Source: G963662985 sp963662985
GTDB lineage: Bacteria > Chloroflexota > Anaerolineae > Anaerolineales > UBA11579
Direction: 5' to 3'
DNA length: 64,000 nucleotides
NCBI GenBank assembly: GCA_963662985.1
Contig: OY760067.1
Location: 2,170,001-2,234,000 of the forward strand
In this document: positions 33,504-42,967 of the stretch, piece by piece
Numbering within the stretch: position 1 is the stretch's first letter
How the letters are laid out: the number at the start of each line of letters is the position of its first letter
Translations under genes and position numbers: made by a program
The notes under the pieces: generated by a model
The model's input: the letters and a program-made list of their open reading frames with translations, nothing else
What the model was told of the DNA's origin: nothing
The model's database searches: none

Positions 33504-33610
33504 GGAAACTCCTAAAGTATTCAATTTTTAATCATTTAAATTATTGCATATTCTGGGATGGTTTTCTACTTTTTACTTAATTTAATTTTCAAAAATATTA
33601 ATTTTAGGGG

Positions 33611-33616
33611 TACAAT
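33611..33616 (+). promoter_or_regulatory. -10 box of proC
   Basis: TACAAT lies 34 bases before the proC ATG at 33651. AAAGG at 33639-33643 is 7 bases before the start codon. Confidence 0.4.
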
Positions 33617-33650
33617 AAAGAAACTTGTTAACTACCCTAAAGGCTTGCAT

Positions 33651-34481
33651 ATGGATAAAAACATTACATTTATTGGTCCCGGTGAAATGGCAGAAGCAAT
33701 GATCTCTGGTTTGTTGCGCAACCATTTGGCTGAAGCTTCGCAAATTATTGCTTCTGGACCTAATATTCCACGTGGGGCGGAATTGGCTGCAGAATATGCG
33801 ATTCAAACTACGACGGATAATGTTGCAGCCGTGAAGGATGCAGATGTGGTGGTGCTTTCGATTAAACCGCAACATTTGAGCAAGGTGCTGCCTGAGCTGA
33901 AGGGAAAGATTCCTTCTAAGGCTTTGGTGGTTTCGATTGTGGCAGGAGCTACCCTTGAAAAAATGGATAAAGGATTGGCTCATGATGCGATTGTACGATC
34001 TATGCCAAATACCCCGGCGAAGATTGGAAAGGGAATCACTGTTTGGACAACGTCTGCTGATGTTACCGACGAACAAAAAGTGACGGCTCAAAAGATATTA
34101 TCTGCTTTAGGCGATGAGATCTATATGAAAGATGAAAATTATTTGGACATGGCAACCGCGCTTTCGGGGACTGGCCCTGCTTATGTTTTCTTATTTATGG
34201 AAGCTTTGGTGGATGCTGGGGTGCATATGGGGTTTCCGCGGCGAATTGCGGAACAATTGGTGAAAGAAACGGTACGTGGCTCAGTGGATTATTTTGATTC
34301 AGGCGAAGAAGAATGCCATTTGGCAAGTTATCGAGATCAGGTGACTTCTCCAGGGGGAACCACGGCAGAAGCTTTATATTATTTAGAAAAAATGGGTTTC
34401 CGAACAGCACTTTCTCGTGCTGTGTGGGCTGCCTATAACCGCTCAATTGAGTTGGGCAATGCAAGCAAGAAAAAAGACTAA
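33651..34481 (+). CDS. proC: Pyrroline-5-carboxylate reductase
   Basis: The 276-residue enzyme reduces 1-pyrroline-5-carboxylate to proline with NAD(P)H. It has the N-terminal Rossmann start ITFIGPGEMAEAM, MPNTPAKIGKG with the conserved MPN, and the C-terminal dimerisation signature TSPGGTTAEAL. Length and motif order are as in standard ProC. An ATG-containing extension exists upstream, but AAAGG lies 7 bases before this ATG, so I start here. It is followed after 15 bases by the MalY-type gene on the same strand; the two may be co-transcribed. Confidence 0.93.
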   Translation: MDKNITFIGPGEMAEAMISGLLRNHLAEASQIIASGPNIPRGAELAAEYAIQTTTDNVAAVKDADVVVLSIKPQHLSKVLPELKGKIPSKALVVSIVAGATLEKMDKGLAHDAIVRSMPNTPAKIGKGITVWTTSADVTDEQKVTAQKILSALGDEIYMKDENYLDMATALSGTGPAYVFLFMEALVDAGVHMGFPRRIAEQLVKETVRGSVDYFDSGEEECHLASYRDQVTSPGGTTAEALYYLEKMGFRTALSRAVWAAYNRSIELGNASKKKD

Positions 34482-34496
34482 AGGACTGTAGCGAAC

Positions 34497-35681
34497 ATGA
34501 AATATAATTTTGATGAGATCGTAAATCGTCGAGGAACAAGATCAATTAAGTGGGACCTTTTTTCAGATGAAGAGCTACCTATGTGGGTGGCAGATATGGA
34601 TTTTAAGAGTCCGCAACCAGTGATCGATGCATTACACGAGCGAGTGTCAGAAGGTGTATTTGGCTATACTTTGGATAGCAGTGAATGTAAACAATCTGTG
34701 GTGGATTGGGTGAAAAAACGCCATCAATGGGAGATCACTACCGATGATGTGGTGTTTGTGCCAGGTGTGGTGGTTGGTTTTAATTTGGCTATCAAAGCAT
34801 TAACTTCACCAGGGGAGAATGTTGTTTTTCAAACACCTGCGTATGGCCCGTTTTTTAGAGTGGCGAAAAATCATGAACTTAATCAATTAACCGTGCCTTT
34901 GGTGGCTGGCGAAGAATGTAATTATGAAATTGATTATGAAGATTTTGAAAAGAAAATCAGCGCGGGGCCAGGTGTGTTTTTATTGTGTAATCCACAAAAT
35001 CCAACAGGCCGCGTTTTCACAGAAGATGAATTGAGAAAAATGGGAGAAATCTGTTTGCGACATGGGGTGAAGATTGTTTCTGATGAAATACATAGCGATC
35101 TAATCCATCAGGGAAACAAACATATCCCGATTGCAAAACTTAGCTCAGAATTGGCAGATAACACGATCACTTTGATCGCACCTTCAAAAACATTTAATGT
35201 GGCTGGTTTGGATGGTTCTATTGCTATTATTACCAATCCCGAACTTCGTAAAAAATATGAAGAAAGTAAAGAGGGGTTGGTGGGGTCTGTTAATTTGTTA
35301 GCAAAGATTGCAATGTGCGCTTGTTATCGTGAAGGCGAAGAATGGCTGACACAATTGTTGGCGTATTTGGATGGGAATATTCAACATATGAAGGAGTTCT
35401 TTGATAAAGAATTGCCTGAAATTAAGTATTACTGTCCACAAGGTACATTTTTGGCATGGTTAGATGTGCGAGATTTGAATTTATCTCAAGACCCTGATGA
35501 TCATTATGCTACTTTCTTCCGAAATGAAGCAAAGGTGGTGTTAAATTCAGGGAATTTCTTCTGTGAAGAAGATGGAGATGGATTTGCTCGTTTGAATTTT
35601 GGATGTCCTCGACCTTTGTTGGTGGAGGGTTTAAATCGAATGAAATCAGCCGTAAAAGGACCAAATAACGCTAAAAAATGA
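34497..35681 (+). CDS. MalY/PatB-type C-S lyase (class I aminotransferase fold)
   Basis: The 394-residue PLP enzyme resembles MalY/PatB cystathionine beta-lyases, which cleave C-S bonds to give pyruvate, ammonia and a thiol. Typical features are MWVADMDF at the start, CNPQNPTGRV, SDEIHSDL and the PLP lysine K231 in APSKTFNVAGL. It has no signal peptide. With cysK elsewhere in the window it would serve sulfur amino acid metabolism; that link is inference. AAAGGA lies 12 bases before the ATG, a rather long spacing. It follows proC closely. Confidence 0.9.
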   Translation: MKYNFDEIVNRRGTRSIKWDLFSDEELPMWVADMDFKSPQPVIDALHERVSEGVFGYTLDSSECKQSVVDWVKKRHQWEITTDDVVFVPGVVVGFNLAIKALTSPGENVVFQTPAYGPFFRVAKNHELNQLTVPLVAGEECNYEIDYEDFEKKISAGPGVFLLCNPQNPTGRVFTEDELRKMGEICLRHGVKIVSDEIHSDLIHQGNKHIPIAKLSSELADNTITLIAPSKTFNVAGLDGSIAIITNPELRKKYEESKEGLVGSVNLLAKIAMCACYREGEEWLTQLLAYLDGNIQHMKEFFDKELPEIKYYCPQGTFLAWLDVRDLNLSQDPDDHYATFFRNEAKVVLNSGNFFCEEDGDGFARLNFGCPRPLLVEGLNRMKSAVKGPNNAKK

Positions 35682-35721
35682 TTTTAAACTGAGATTTTCT
35701 TATTAAAAAATAGAATCGTCT

Positions 35722-35727
35722 TATAAT
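35722..35727 (+). promoter_or_regulatory. -10 box of the atp operon
   Basis: TATAAT lies 37 bases before the atpA ATG at 35765. CTGGAGGCG just before the ATG is the ribosome binding site. No clear -35 box is seen. Confidence 0.45.
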
Positions 35728-35764
35728 TAGGATATCTTTTTTATTGTACGCGCTGGAGGCGTGA

Positions 35765-37426
35765 ATGTCAGAGTTTTTACGAAATTTATCTTCAGAATTA
35801 GAACAAAAAATATCAGAAATTAATCCGGATGTCGCTGTAACGGAATATGGCGTTGTGGAATCTATGGGAGATGGGATCGCAAAAGTGAGCGGTCTTGCAT
35901 CTGTGAAAGCACAGGAATTGGTGCGATTTAGCAATGGTGCTTTTGGAATCGCATTTAACTTGGAAGCTGATTCGATTGGTGTGATCATTTTGGATGACTA
36001 CACCAATATTTTTGAAGGGATGATGGTCTTCCATACAGGGCAAGTGGTTTCTGTCCCTGTGGGTGATGGTTTGATCGGTCGTGTGATTGATCCATTAGGA
36101 AAACCAATCGACCATAAAGGTCCTTTGCATTATGATGGCTTCCGGCCAATTGAACGTGTGGCACCGGATGTGATTCAACGTATGGATGTGAATGAACCTG
36201 TGCAAACAGGGATTAAGGCAATTGATGCTTTGACACCGGTTGGACGTGGACAACGACAATTGATCGTTGGGGATCGTCAAACAGGGAAAACAGCGATTGC
36301 AATTGATACGATTATTAATCAAAAAGATAAAGATCTTTTGTGTATTTATGTGGCGATTGGGCAGAAAAAGTCTTCTGTGGCGCGAACAATTTCTATTTTG
36401 GATAAGTTTGGGGCTATGGATCATACAATCGTCGTGATGGCGAGTGCGGATATGCCGGCTGCGATGCAATATATTGCGCCATTTGCGGGCTGTGCGATTG
36501 GGGAAGAATTCATGGAAAAAGGCAAGGATGCTTTGGTGATCTATGATGATCTTTCAAAACATGCTTGGGCTTATCGTGAAATTTCTTTGTTGATGCGCCG
36601 CCCACCAGGACGTGAAGCGTATCCAGGGGATTTGTTCTATTTACATTCTCGTTTGTTAGAACGTGCTGCTCGAATGGCGGATAAATATATTATTGTGAAA
36701 AAAGACTTTGATAAAAAATACGTTACCGAAGCTGATTCAGTGGATGGCAAAGTGTTTGATGGTCCGATGTCTGATACAAATGCGATTGAATATTTGATGG
36801 ATCATTATAAGTCTGATGAAATGAAAGTTGAAAAATTGACAGAATCTGGTGGATCTTTGACGGCTTTGCCAATCATTGAAACGCAATTGGGTGATGTTTC
36901 TGCTTATGTGCCAACAAATGTGATTTCCATTACTGATGGGCAGATTTATTTGGAAGCGAACTTGTTCTATTCAGGGATTCGACCAGCCATTAATGCTGGG
37001 ATTTCTGTTTCTCGTGTGGGTGGTGACGCTCAGGTGAAAGGGATGAAACAAGTGGCAGGTGGGTTGCGTTTGTCTATGGCAAACTATCGTGAATTGAAAG
37101 CCTTCTCTCAGTTTGGTTCTGGGATGGATGAAGCGACTCAATTCCAATTGACCCGAGGAGAACATTTGCAAGAAGTGTTGAAACAACCACAATTTACCCC
37201 TTATAAAGTGGAAGATGAGATTGTGATCATTTTTGCGGCGAATAATGGATATTCAGATAAGATTCCGTTGGATCGCATTGATGAATGGCAAGCTTCTTTA
37301 ATCTTCTTTATAGATGGTACGTATAACGATTTGATTAATACAATCAAAGAAGAAAAGAAGTTAACAGAAGACACGGAATCTTCCTTGCATGAAGCATTGC
37401 GAAGATTCTCTTTGACGTGGGCATAA
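35765..37426 (+). CDS. atpA: ATP synthase F1 subunit alpha
   Basis: This is the non-catalytic alpha subunit of F1. The Walker A motif GDRQTGKT is at residues 169-176, and RPPGREAYPGDLFYLHSRLLERA is typical. At 553 residues it is somewhat longer than the usual 500-515. It begins the operon atpA-atpG-atpD-atpC-mreB. The F0 subunits (a, b, c) and delta are not encoded upstream, where a C-S lyase gene lies, so the operon is split. GGAGG precedes the ATG by 5-6 bases. Identity is certain. Confidence 0.97.
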   Translation: MSEFLRNLSSELEQKISEINPDVAVTEYGVVESMGDGIAKVSGLASVKAQELVRFSNGAFGIAFNLEADSIGVIILDDYTNIFEGMMVFHTGQVVSVPVGDGLIGRVIDPLGKPIDHKGPLHYDGFRPIERVAPDVIQRMDVNEPVQTGIKAIDALTPVGRGQRQLIVGDRQTGKTAIAIDTIINQKDKDLLCIYVAIGQKKSSVARTISILDKFGAMDHTIVVMASADMPAAMQYIAPFAGCAIGEEFMEKGKDALVIYDDLSKHAWAYREISLLMRRPPGREAYPGDLFYLHSRLLERAARMADKYIIVKKDFDKKYVTEADSVDGKVFDGPMSDTNAIEYLMDHYKSDEMKVEKLTESGGSLTALPIIETQLGDVSAYVPTNVISITDGQIYLEANLFYSGIRPAINAGISVSRVGGDAQVKGMKQVAGGLRLSMANYRELKAFSQFGSGMDEATQFQLTRGEHLQEVLKQPQFTPYKVEDEIVIIFAANNGYSDKIPLDRIDEWQASLIFFIDGTYNDLINTIKEEKKLTEDTESSLHEALRRFSLTWA

Positions 37427-37427
37427 G

Positions 37428-38300
37428 ATGGCATCGGCAAGAAAATTTCAGAAGCGAATTCGAAGTGTAAAAACGATCACACAAGTGACGCGTGCTATGC
37501 AGGCGGTGAGTACGAGCCGTGTGCGTTTTGCTGTGGATCATATGATGGCGACTCGTCCATATACTCATTATTCTTTGGAAGTGATGCGTAATATTGCTTC
37601 TCAACAGGGGAGCGCTATGTTGCATCCTTTGTTGGAAAAAAGAGAAGAAGTGAAACAAACGATGGTGGTTTTGGTGAGTGGCAATAATGGATTGGCTGGA
37701 TCGTTTTATGCAAATTTGATGGATACAACCTTTGATTATTTTAGCTTTTTCAAGACACCGATTCGTTATGTATCAATTGGTTTACGTGGAACGGAATTGC
37801 TTTATCGTAATCGTAAACGTGTGCATGCTGAATTTAATGATATGCCAGAAACGCCTGAATTTGAAGACTCTTTGCCGATTGGTAAGATGGTGATGGATGC
37901 TTTTTTAAACCATGAGTTTGATGAAGTTTATTTGGTTAGTATGGACTATGTTAACATGGTGAAACAACAACCAAAGATTGAAAAGATTTTGCCATTAGGT
38001 GTTGATAACGATAAGAAAAAGAATGCACACGATTCTTCTGTCTACGCATTTGAGCCAAATCCTGAGAAGATTTTAAATCAAATGTTACCAGAATTTATTA
38101 CTCTCCAAATTCACCAAGGCATTTTGGAATCACAAGCCAGTGAACATGCAGCTCGCATGGTGGCAATGAAAAATGCTACTGAAAATGGTGAAAAATTGAG
38201 AGATTCTTTGCAAATTAAATACAACAATGCGCGTCAGCAATCTGTGACCAATGAGATGTTAGACATCGTTGGCGGTGCTGAAGCTATGAGCAGTAAATAA
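37428..38300 (+). CDS. atpG: ATP synthase F1 subunit gamma
   Basis: The central shaft subunit of F1, 290 residues. The N-terminal helix is SARKFQKRIRSVKTITQ with VTRAMQAVSTSRV, and the C-terminal helix has ESQASEHAARMVAMKNATENG. These two helices form the rotating coiled coil. The gap to atpA is one base, so translation is coupled. It belongs to the same transcript as alpha, beta and epsilon. Identity is certain. Confidence 0.96.
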   Translation: MASARKFQKRIRSVKTITQVTRAMQAVSTSRVRFAVDHMMATRPYTHYSLEVMRNIASQQGSAMLHPLLEKREEVKQTMVVLVSGNNGLAGSFYANLMDTTFDYFSFFKTPIRYVSIGLRGTELLYRNRKRVHAEFNDMPETPEFEDSLPIGKMVMDAFLNHEFDEVYLVSMDYVNMVKQQPKIEKILPLGVDNDKKKNAHDSSVYAFEPNPEKILNQMLPEFITLQIHQGILESQASEHAARMVAMKNATENGEKLRDSLQIKYNNARQQSVTNEMLDIVGGAEAMSSK

Positions 38301-38317
38301 GGTCGACGAGGTTGAAT

Positions 38318-39727
38318 ATGGACGGAATTATGAATGGAATTGAAAACGGAAAAATCATCCAGATTATGGGTAGTGTGGTGGATGTGCAGTTTTCAAAGGG
38401 GAATATGCCGAAAGTGTTTGATGCAATTGAGATCCAACGAGAAGGTAAGGACCCGATTGTGGTGGAAGTGCAAATGCATCTTGGTAATTATGCAGTCCGT
38501 GGGGTTGCAATGGACACCACCGACAATTTGCTACGTGGGATGGAAGTGGTGAATACTGGCAATCCGATCACGGTGCCAGTGGGTGATGAAACCTTAGGAC
38601 GTATGTTTAATGTGTTGGGTCGACCGACCGATGGTAAAGGTGATGTTGTTGCGGATACTTATTATCCAATCCATAACAGTGCGCCACGTTTGCAAGACCA
38701 AATTGCAAATGCTGAGATTTTTGAAACAGGGATCAAAGTGATCGACTTGATTGCACCTTTCACCAAAGGTGGAAAAACCGGTATTTTTGGTGGTGCAGGT
38801 GTGGGCAAGACGGTTATTATTCAGGAATTAATTCGTTCGATTGCTTCTATTCATCAGGGGAACTCTGTGTTTGCAGGCGTGGGTGAACGTACGCGTGAAG
38901 GTACGCAGATGTATCGTGAAATGATCGAATCTAACGTGTTGAAAGACACGGTGTTGGTGTATGGTCAAATGAATGAGCCGGCTGGGGTGCGTTTGCGCGT
39001 AGCGTTGACGGCTTTAACGATGGCGGAATATTTCCGTGATCAAGGACGGGATGTGTTGTTGTTCATTGATAATATCTTCCGTTATAGTATGTCTGGGGCA
39101 GAGGTTTCGGCTTTGTTAGGGCGTATGCCTTCTGCAGTGGGATATCAACCCAACTTGGCTTCTGAAATGGGTGCTTTGCAAGAACGAATTACTTCTACAA
39201 AACGTGGTTCAATTACTTCTATGCAAGCTGTTTATGTGCCGGCAGATGACTATACTGATCCCGCACCTGTGGTGACCTTTACTCACTTGGATGCAACGAT
39301 TGCTTTGGAACGAAGTGTGTCGGATAAGGGGATTTATCCTGCAGTGGATCCGTTGGCTTCTAACTCTCGTATTTTGGACCCGAATATTGTGGGTGAAGAA
39401 CATTATCGCACGGCGCGTGAAGTGCAGGAAGTTTTGCAACGTTATCGTGACTTGCAAGACATCATTGCCATTTTGGGGATGGATGAATTGAATGAAGATG
39501 ATAAACTTTTGGTTTCTCGTGCGCGTAAGGTGGAACGATTCTTCTCTCAACCGATGTTTGTGGCTGAGAAATTTACGGGGTTTGCTGGGAAATATGTGAC
39601 GATTGAAGAGACTGTGAGAAGCTTCCGAGAAATTTTGGATGGCAAACATGATGATCTCCCAGAACAAGCATTTTTCATGGTGGGTAATATTGAAGAAGCC
39701 GTGGAAAAAGCAAAGTATATGATGTAG
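38318..39727 (+). CDS. atpD: ATP synthase F1 subunit beta
   Basis: The catalytic subunit of F1, 469 residues. The Walker A motif GGAGVGKT is at 158-165, GERTREG follows, and the DEL-type region is DIIAILGMDELNEDD. LLFIDNIFRYSMSGAEVSALLGRMPS is the Walker B and following segment. An in-frame TTG precedes, but the ATG at 38318 lies 7 bases after GAGG. Identity is certain; nucleotides bind at the alpha-beta interface. Confidence 0.97.
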   Translation: MDGIMNGIENGKIIQIMGSVVDVQFSKGNMPKVFDAIEIQREGKDPIVVEVQMHLGNYAVRGVAMDTTDNLLRGMEVVNTGNPITVPVGDETLGRMFNVLGRPTDGKGDVVADTYYPIHNSAPRLQDQIANAEIFETGIKVIDLIAPFTKGGKTGIFGGAGVGKTVIIQELIRSIASIHQGNSVFAGVGERTREGTQMYREMIESNVLKDTVLVYGQMNEPAGVRLRVALTALTMAEYFRDQGRDVLLFIDNIFRYSMSGAEVSALLGRMPSAVGYQPNLASEMGALQERITSTKRGSITSMQAVYVPADDYTDPAPVVTFTHLDATIALERSVSDKGIYPAVDPLASNSRILDPNIVGEEHYRTAREVQEVLQRYRDLQDIIAILGMDELNEDDKLLVSRARKVERFFSQPMFVAEKFTGFAGKYVTIEETVRSFREILDGKHDDLPEQAFFMVGNIEEAVEKAKYMM

Positions 39728-39744
39728 GGAATTGAGAAAGATTC

Positions 39745-40158
39745 ATGACATTTAATTGTGAAATTATTTCTGTGAGTGAAGTGCTTTATCATGGCAAAGC
39801 GGATTCTCTTTCTTTACCCGGTACTGAAGGTGAATTTACGGTTTTGACAAATCACTCTCCATTAATTACATTATTGGGCACTGGGATCATTAAATTACAT
39901 TATAAAGAAGAATCAATGTATATAACGGTAAGCCAAGGTACGGTGGATGTGCGCCCTGATAAGGTAATCGTTTTGGCAGGAGTGGCTGAGAATGTGAAAG
40001 ATTTGGTGTTGGATGAATGCCAAATTCAGGAACAAGCCGCCAAAGAACGGATGAGTGCGGCTGAAAGTTTTACTTCAGAAGAATATAAAAATGCAAAAAT
40101 CGCGTATACACGCGCACATAATCGGATTAAGGCAATCCATCTTTATGGTGCAAAATAG
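39745..40158 (+). CDS. atpC: ATP synthase F1 subunit epsilon
   Basis: The 137-residue epsilon subunit has an N-terminal beta sandwich (CEIISVSEVLYHGKADSLSLPGTEGEFTVLTNHSPL) ending in a two-helix C-terminal domain (QAAKERMSAAESF... and YKNAKIAYTRAHNRIKAI). Epsilon connects the shaft to the c-ring and can inhibit ATP hydrolysis. It follows atpD by 17 bases. Upstream there is only a weak GAG-type ribosome binding site. The mreB-like gene follows after 54 bases. Confidence 0.94.
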   Translation: MTFNCEIISVSEVLYHGKADSLSLPGTEGEFTVLTNHSPLITLLGTGIIKLHYKEESMYITVSQGTVDVRPDKVIVLAGVAENVKDLVLDECQIQEQAAKERMSAAESFTSEEYKNAKIAYTRAHNRIKAIHLYGAK

Positions 40159-40212
40159 GGCATGTCCCTAAACATCTCAAAAATTATCTGACGTGCAAAG
40201 GAATAAATCGAT

Positions 40213-41220
40213 ATGCCTTTATTTTCAAAAACACTTAGTGTAGACATTGGGACCTCCTATACACGCATTGCGGCAAACGGAAAGCTCTTGTTGGAAGAGC
40301 CATCTGTGGTGGCAGTGGAAATTGACGCACAGAAAATGGTTGCAATCGGCACCGAAGCAGCGAATATGATTGGCCGCGTTTCAGAAGACGTGATTGAAGT
40401 TACACGCCCTGTGCAACATGGGGTGGTTGCTTATTACATGTACACCCGTTTGCTATTACAAGAATTATTAAGAAAAGTGATTGGACCGATGCGTTTTAAT
40501 CGTCCGCGATTAATTTTATCTTATCCACATGGGGCAACTAGTGTGGAACGACGGGCTGTGCAAGAAGCGGCGTTGGAAGTGAGTGGCGATGCGGTTTTGA
40601 TTCCCCAACCGATTGCAGCGGCTTTAGGTGTGGAATTGCCAATTGGAACTCCGACGGGAAACATGATTGTGTTATTCGGTGGTGGCTCAACCCAAGCGAC
40701 TGTGATTGCGATGCATGATGTTGTGGCTGGCAAAACTTTACGTGAAGGTGGGTTGGAGATTGATGAAGCAATTATGGCGTATGTGCGTAAAAAATATGGT
40801 TTGATTATTGCGCAACCGACTGCTGAAATGGTGAAGATCGAAATTGGCGCGGCGGTGCCACAAGATGAAGAAAAATTTGTGGAATTGCAAGGACAAGATC
40901 AAGTGACTGGCTTGCCGAGACCTTTCACATTGACAACGAGTGAAGTGGTGGAAGCAGTGCAAAAGCCATTGAGCAAGGTAGTGGAGACGGTTCGAAATGT
41001 GTTGGAGATGACTCCTCCTGAATTGGCTTCAGATATCATTGATCGTGGGATTGCCTTAGCTGGTGGAGCAGCTTTATTACGTGGCTTAGATCGTTATATG
41101 ACACAGCAATTAGGAGTGCCAGCGTATTTGGTGGAGAATCCAGTGACGTGTGTGATTATGGGTACGGAGCGATCAGACAAAGTGTTGCCGTTGATCAATC
41201 GCGGGAATACGATCTACTAA
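40213..41220 (+). CDS. mreB: MreB/Mbl-family actin-like protein
   Basis: The 335-residue protein has the actin fold: SVDIGTSYTRIA (phosphate 1 region), AVEIDAQKMVAIGTEAANMIGR, YPHGATSVERRAVQEAAL and ALAGGAALLRGLDRYM (adenosine-binding). GGGST at the second phosphate loop fits MreB (VLFGGGSTQAT). It assembles filaments that guide cell-wall synthesis and rod shape. It is directly downstream of atpC and ends with a terminator, so it is probably read with the F1 genes. The cell wall genes that follow on the same strand fit its role. It lacks mreC/mreD next to it. Confidence 0.9.
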   Translation: MPLFSKTLSVDIGTSYTRIAANGKLLLEEPSVVAVEIDAQKMVAIGTEAANMIGRVSEDVIEVTRPVQHGVVAYYMYTRLLLQELLRKVIGPMRFNRPRLILSYPHGATSVERRAVQEAALEVSGDAVLIPQPIAAALGVELPIGTPTGNMIVLFGGGSTQATVIAMHDVVAGKTLREGGLEIDEAIMAYVRKKYGLIIAQPTAEMVKIEIGAAVPQDEEKFVELQGQDQVTGLPRPFTLTTSEVVEAVQKPLSKVVETVRNVLEMTPPELASDIIDRGIALAGGAALLRGLDRYMTQQLGVPAYLVENPVTCVIMGTERSDKVLPLINRGNTIY

Positions 41221-41234
41221 TTTTTTTGAAATTC

Positions 41235-41264
41235 AAAGCCGTGTGTTGAAAAATGCACGGCTTT
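41235..41264 (+). terminator. Intrinsic terminator of the atp-mreB operon
   Basis: A 9-bp stem AAAGCCGTG with its complement, extended by G-T pairs, and a T tract directly after. It lies 14 bases past the mreB stop. Confidence 0.8.
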
Positions 41265-41362
41265 TTCTGTTAAGATTCATTTTTGATTGCTTCTCTTTGT
41301 GACTTGCAAAGCGGAGGGGGCTAAGGTATTCTTTAAGGAACTTTAGGAAGGTTTGAGATTCA

Positions 41363-42139
41363 ATGGATATAAATCAACAAGCAAAAGCCAAAGGCACCAA
41401 GATTCAAATTTTGAAACATTTGGGACGTGTGGCACTCTATGGAGCTATTGTGGCAACTTTATTCACTGCTTGGACTCCTTTGGGATTGTTGCCAGTGGGG
41501 GTGATCGAATGGTGGAGCGATATGCGCGCTGAAATTCAAGCGAATGCTTTGGAAAACGATACACCTGTTTTTACGAATGAAAATAACGAACAGCTTCGTG
41601 TAGGTGTTGTGGCGGGACATTGGGGGAATGATTCAGGTGCAGTGTGTCCTGATGGGCTGGAAGAAGTGCAGATTAATGTGGAAGTGGCTTCATATGTGCA
41701 AAAGTATTTAAATGATGAGGGAATTCACGCGGATCTGATGATGGAGACTTTAGATACGTTAGAAGATTATCAAGCGGATGCATTGATCTCGATTCATGCG
41801 GATACGTGTGAGTTCATAGATTCAAATGCTACTGGCTATAAAGTGACCCCGATTTTGGGTACGCAGAATTTGACCGAATCCAATCGTTTGAACGCTTGTA
41901 TGATGGATCGCTATGCTACTGCGACTAAGATGGTTTTTCATACTTCAATCACAGCAGATATGCAAAATCATCAAGCGTATGTGCGCATTGACCCAGATAC
42001 GCCGGCGGTGATGATTGAAACAGGATTTATGAATTTAGATCGTAATATTCTAACTGAAGACCCTGATGTGATTGCAAGAGGGATTGTGAATGGGATTTTG
42101 TGCTATTTGAATGATGAAAGTGTATTATCAGGACCCTGA
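41363..42139 (+). CDS. N-acetylmuramoyl-L-alanine amidase (Amidase_3 type)
   Basis: The 258-residue protein has an N-terminal membrane helix (about residues 24-45) and an extracellular Amidase_3 domain. Zinc ligands would be H86 (VAGHWGNDSGA), a Glu at 100-101 (LEEVQINVEVA) and H145 (LISIHADT), with catalytic E219 in IETGFMN. It would cleave the amide between N-acetylmuramate and L-alanine in peptidoglycan. Four cysteines lie in the domain, two near ligands, perhaps disulfide-bonded. It overlaps the next gene, an L,D-transpeptidase, by one base (TGATG), so the two are coupled. AGGAAGG precedes the ATG. Confidence 0.88.
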   Translation: MDINQQAKAKGTKIQILKHLGRVALYGAIVATLFTAWTPLGLLPVGVIEWWSDMRAEIQANALENDTPVFTNENNEQLRVGVVAGHWGNDSGAVCPDGLEEVQINVEVASYVQKYLNDEGIHADLMMETLDTLEDYQADALISIHADTCEFIDSNATGYKVTPILGTQNLTESNRLNACMMDRYATATKMVFHTSITADMQNHQAYVRIDPDTPAVMIETGFMNLDRNILTEDPDVIARGIVNGILCYLNDESVLSGP

Positions 42140-42864
42140 TGACTAAGAATTCTGCTTCAACTTTAAAAGTTGAAATTTTACGATCAAAATTATTATTTTT
42201 GATCGTTTCCATATTTATGATCTTGGGGGTTGTGGTTTCATTTGGTTTGTTTTATTTGAATTATGAAATGGTGCTGGCGGCACAACCAGAAAAGCATGCC
42301 AAAGTGATGAATGGAGAAATTAAGGCAACTTATACACCTACACCTACACCAACTCCTACTTTTACACCTACTCCAACTGCAACACCGACTATTACCAATA
42401 CTCCTCTGCCTACTTTTACGTATACTCCTCAACCGTTGCCAACAAATACTCTGAAACCTGTCCCGATTGGCTTTGATCGACAGACAAATCGTCCGATTGG
42501 TGTGGATGAAAATGAATATTGGATCGATATTAACTTGTCAGAACAAATATTAAGATTATACTATGGGAGTAATTTAGAAGCATGGTTCTGGGTTTCAACG
42601 GGGAAGCCATCAACACCAACCAATCCAGGACTTTTCCAGATCTATGTGATGTATGAATCTGCGTTAATGTATGGTGCTGACTATTATTTACCAAATGTTC
42701 CCTATGTGATGTATTATGACGATGGGTACGGTATTCATGGTACTTACTGGAATCCACCACTCGGTTCCACATTTTCACATGGATGTACGAATATGGACAC
42801 CAATGACGCTCTTTACATTTTCCAACGTGTGCATGTAGGCACAACTGTTTATATTCATTATTAA
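42139..42864 (+). CDS. YkuD-type L,D-transpeptidase with Pro/Thr linker
   Basis: The 241-residue protein has one N-terminal membrane helix (about 18-40), a TPTPTPT-rich linker (residues 65-105) and a YkuD domain from about 125. The catalytic signature HGTYWNPPLGSTFSHGCTNM covers residues 200-219 with catalytic C216 and H200. L,D-transpeptidases make 3-3 crosslinks in peptidoglycan or link proteins to it. It overlaps the preceding amidase gene by one base. AGGA lies upstream of the ATG. The linker would cross the cell wall to place the enzyme. Confidence 0.92.
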   Translation: MTKNSASTLKVEILRSKLLFLIVSIFMILGVVVSFGLFYLNYEMVLAAQPEKHAKVMNGEIKATYTPTPTPTPTFTPTPTATPTITNTPLPTFTYTPQPLPTNTLKPVPIGFDRQTNRPIGVDENEYWIDINLSEQILRLYYGSNLEAWFWVSTGKPSTPTNPGLFQIYVMYESALMYGADYYLPNVPYVMYYDDGYGIHGTYWNPPLGSTFSHGCTNMDTNDALYIFQRVHVGTTVYIHY

Positions 42865-42912
42865 CTAATTAATATAAAAAATTCTCTTGAATATTAATAA
42901 ATTTTAAGCTAT

Positions 42913-42918
42913 TATAAT
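42913..42918 (+). promoter_or_regulatory. -10 box of the TMEM43-like gene
   Basis: TATAAT lies 49 bases before the ATG at 42968. A TTGAAT occurs upstream but with a spacer of 20, so only the -10 is claimed. Confidence 0.4.
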
Positions 42919-42967
42919 TGAGAGTATTTTTATCATATATACTTTAAAAACTTAGTAAGGAGTTGAT

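Noticed and set aside
42330..42435. Repetitive ACACCTACACC-like DNA as a tandem repeat or CRISPR
   Set aside because: It encodes the Thr/Pro linker of the L,D-transpeptidase in frame, with no spacers.
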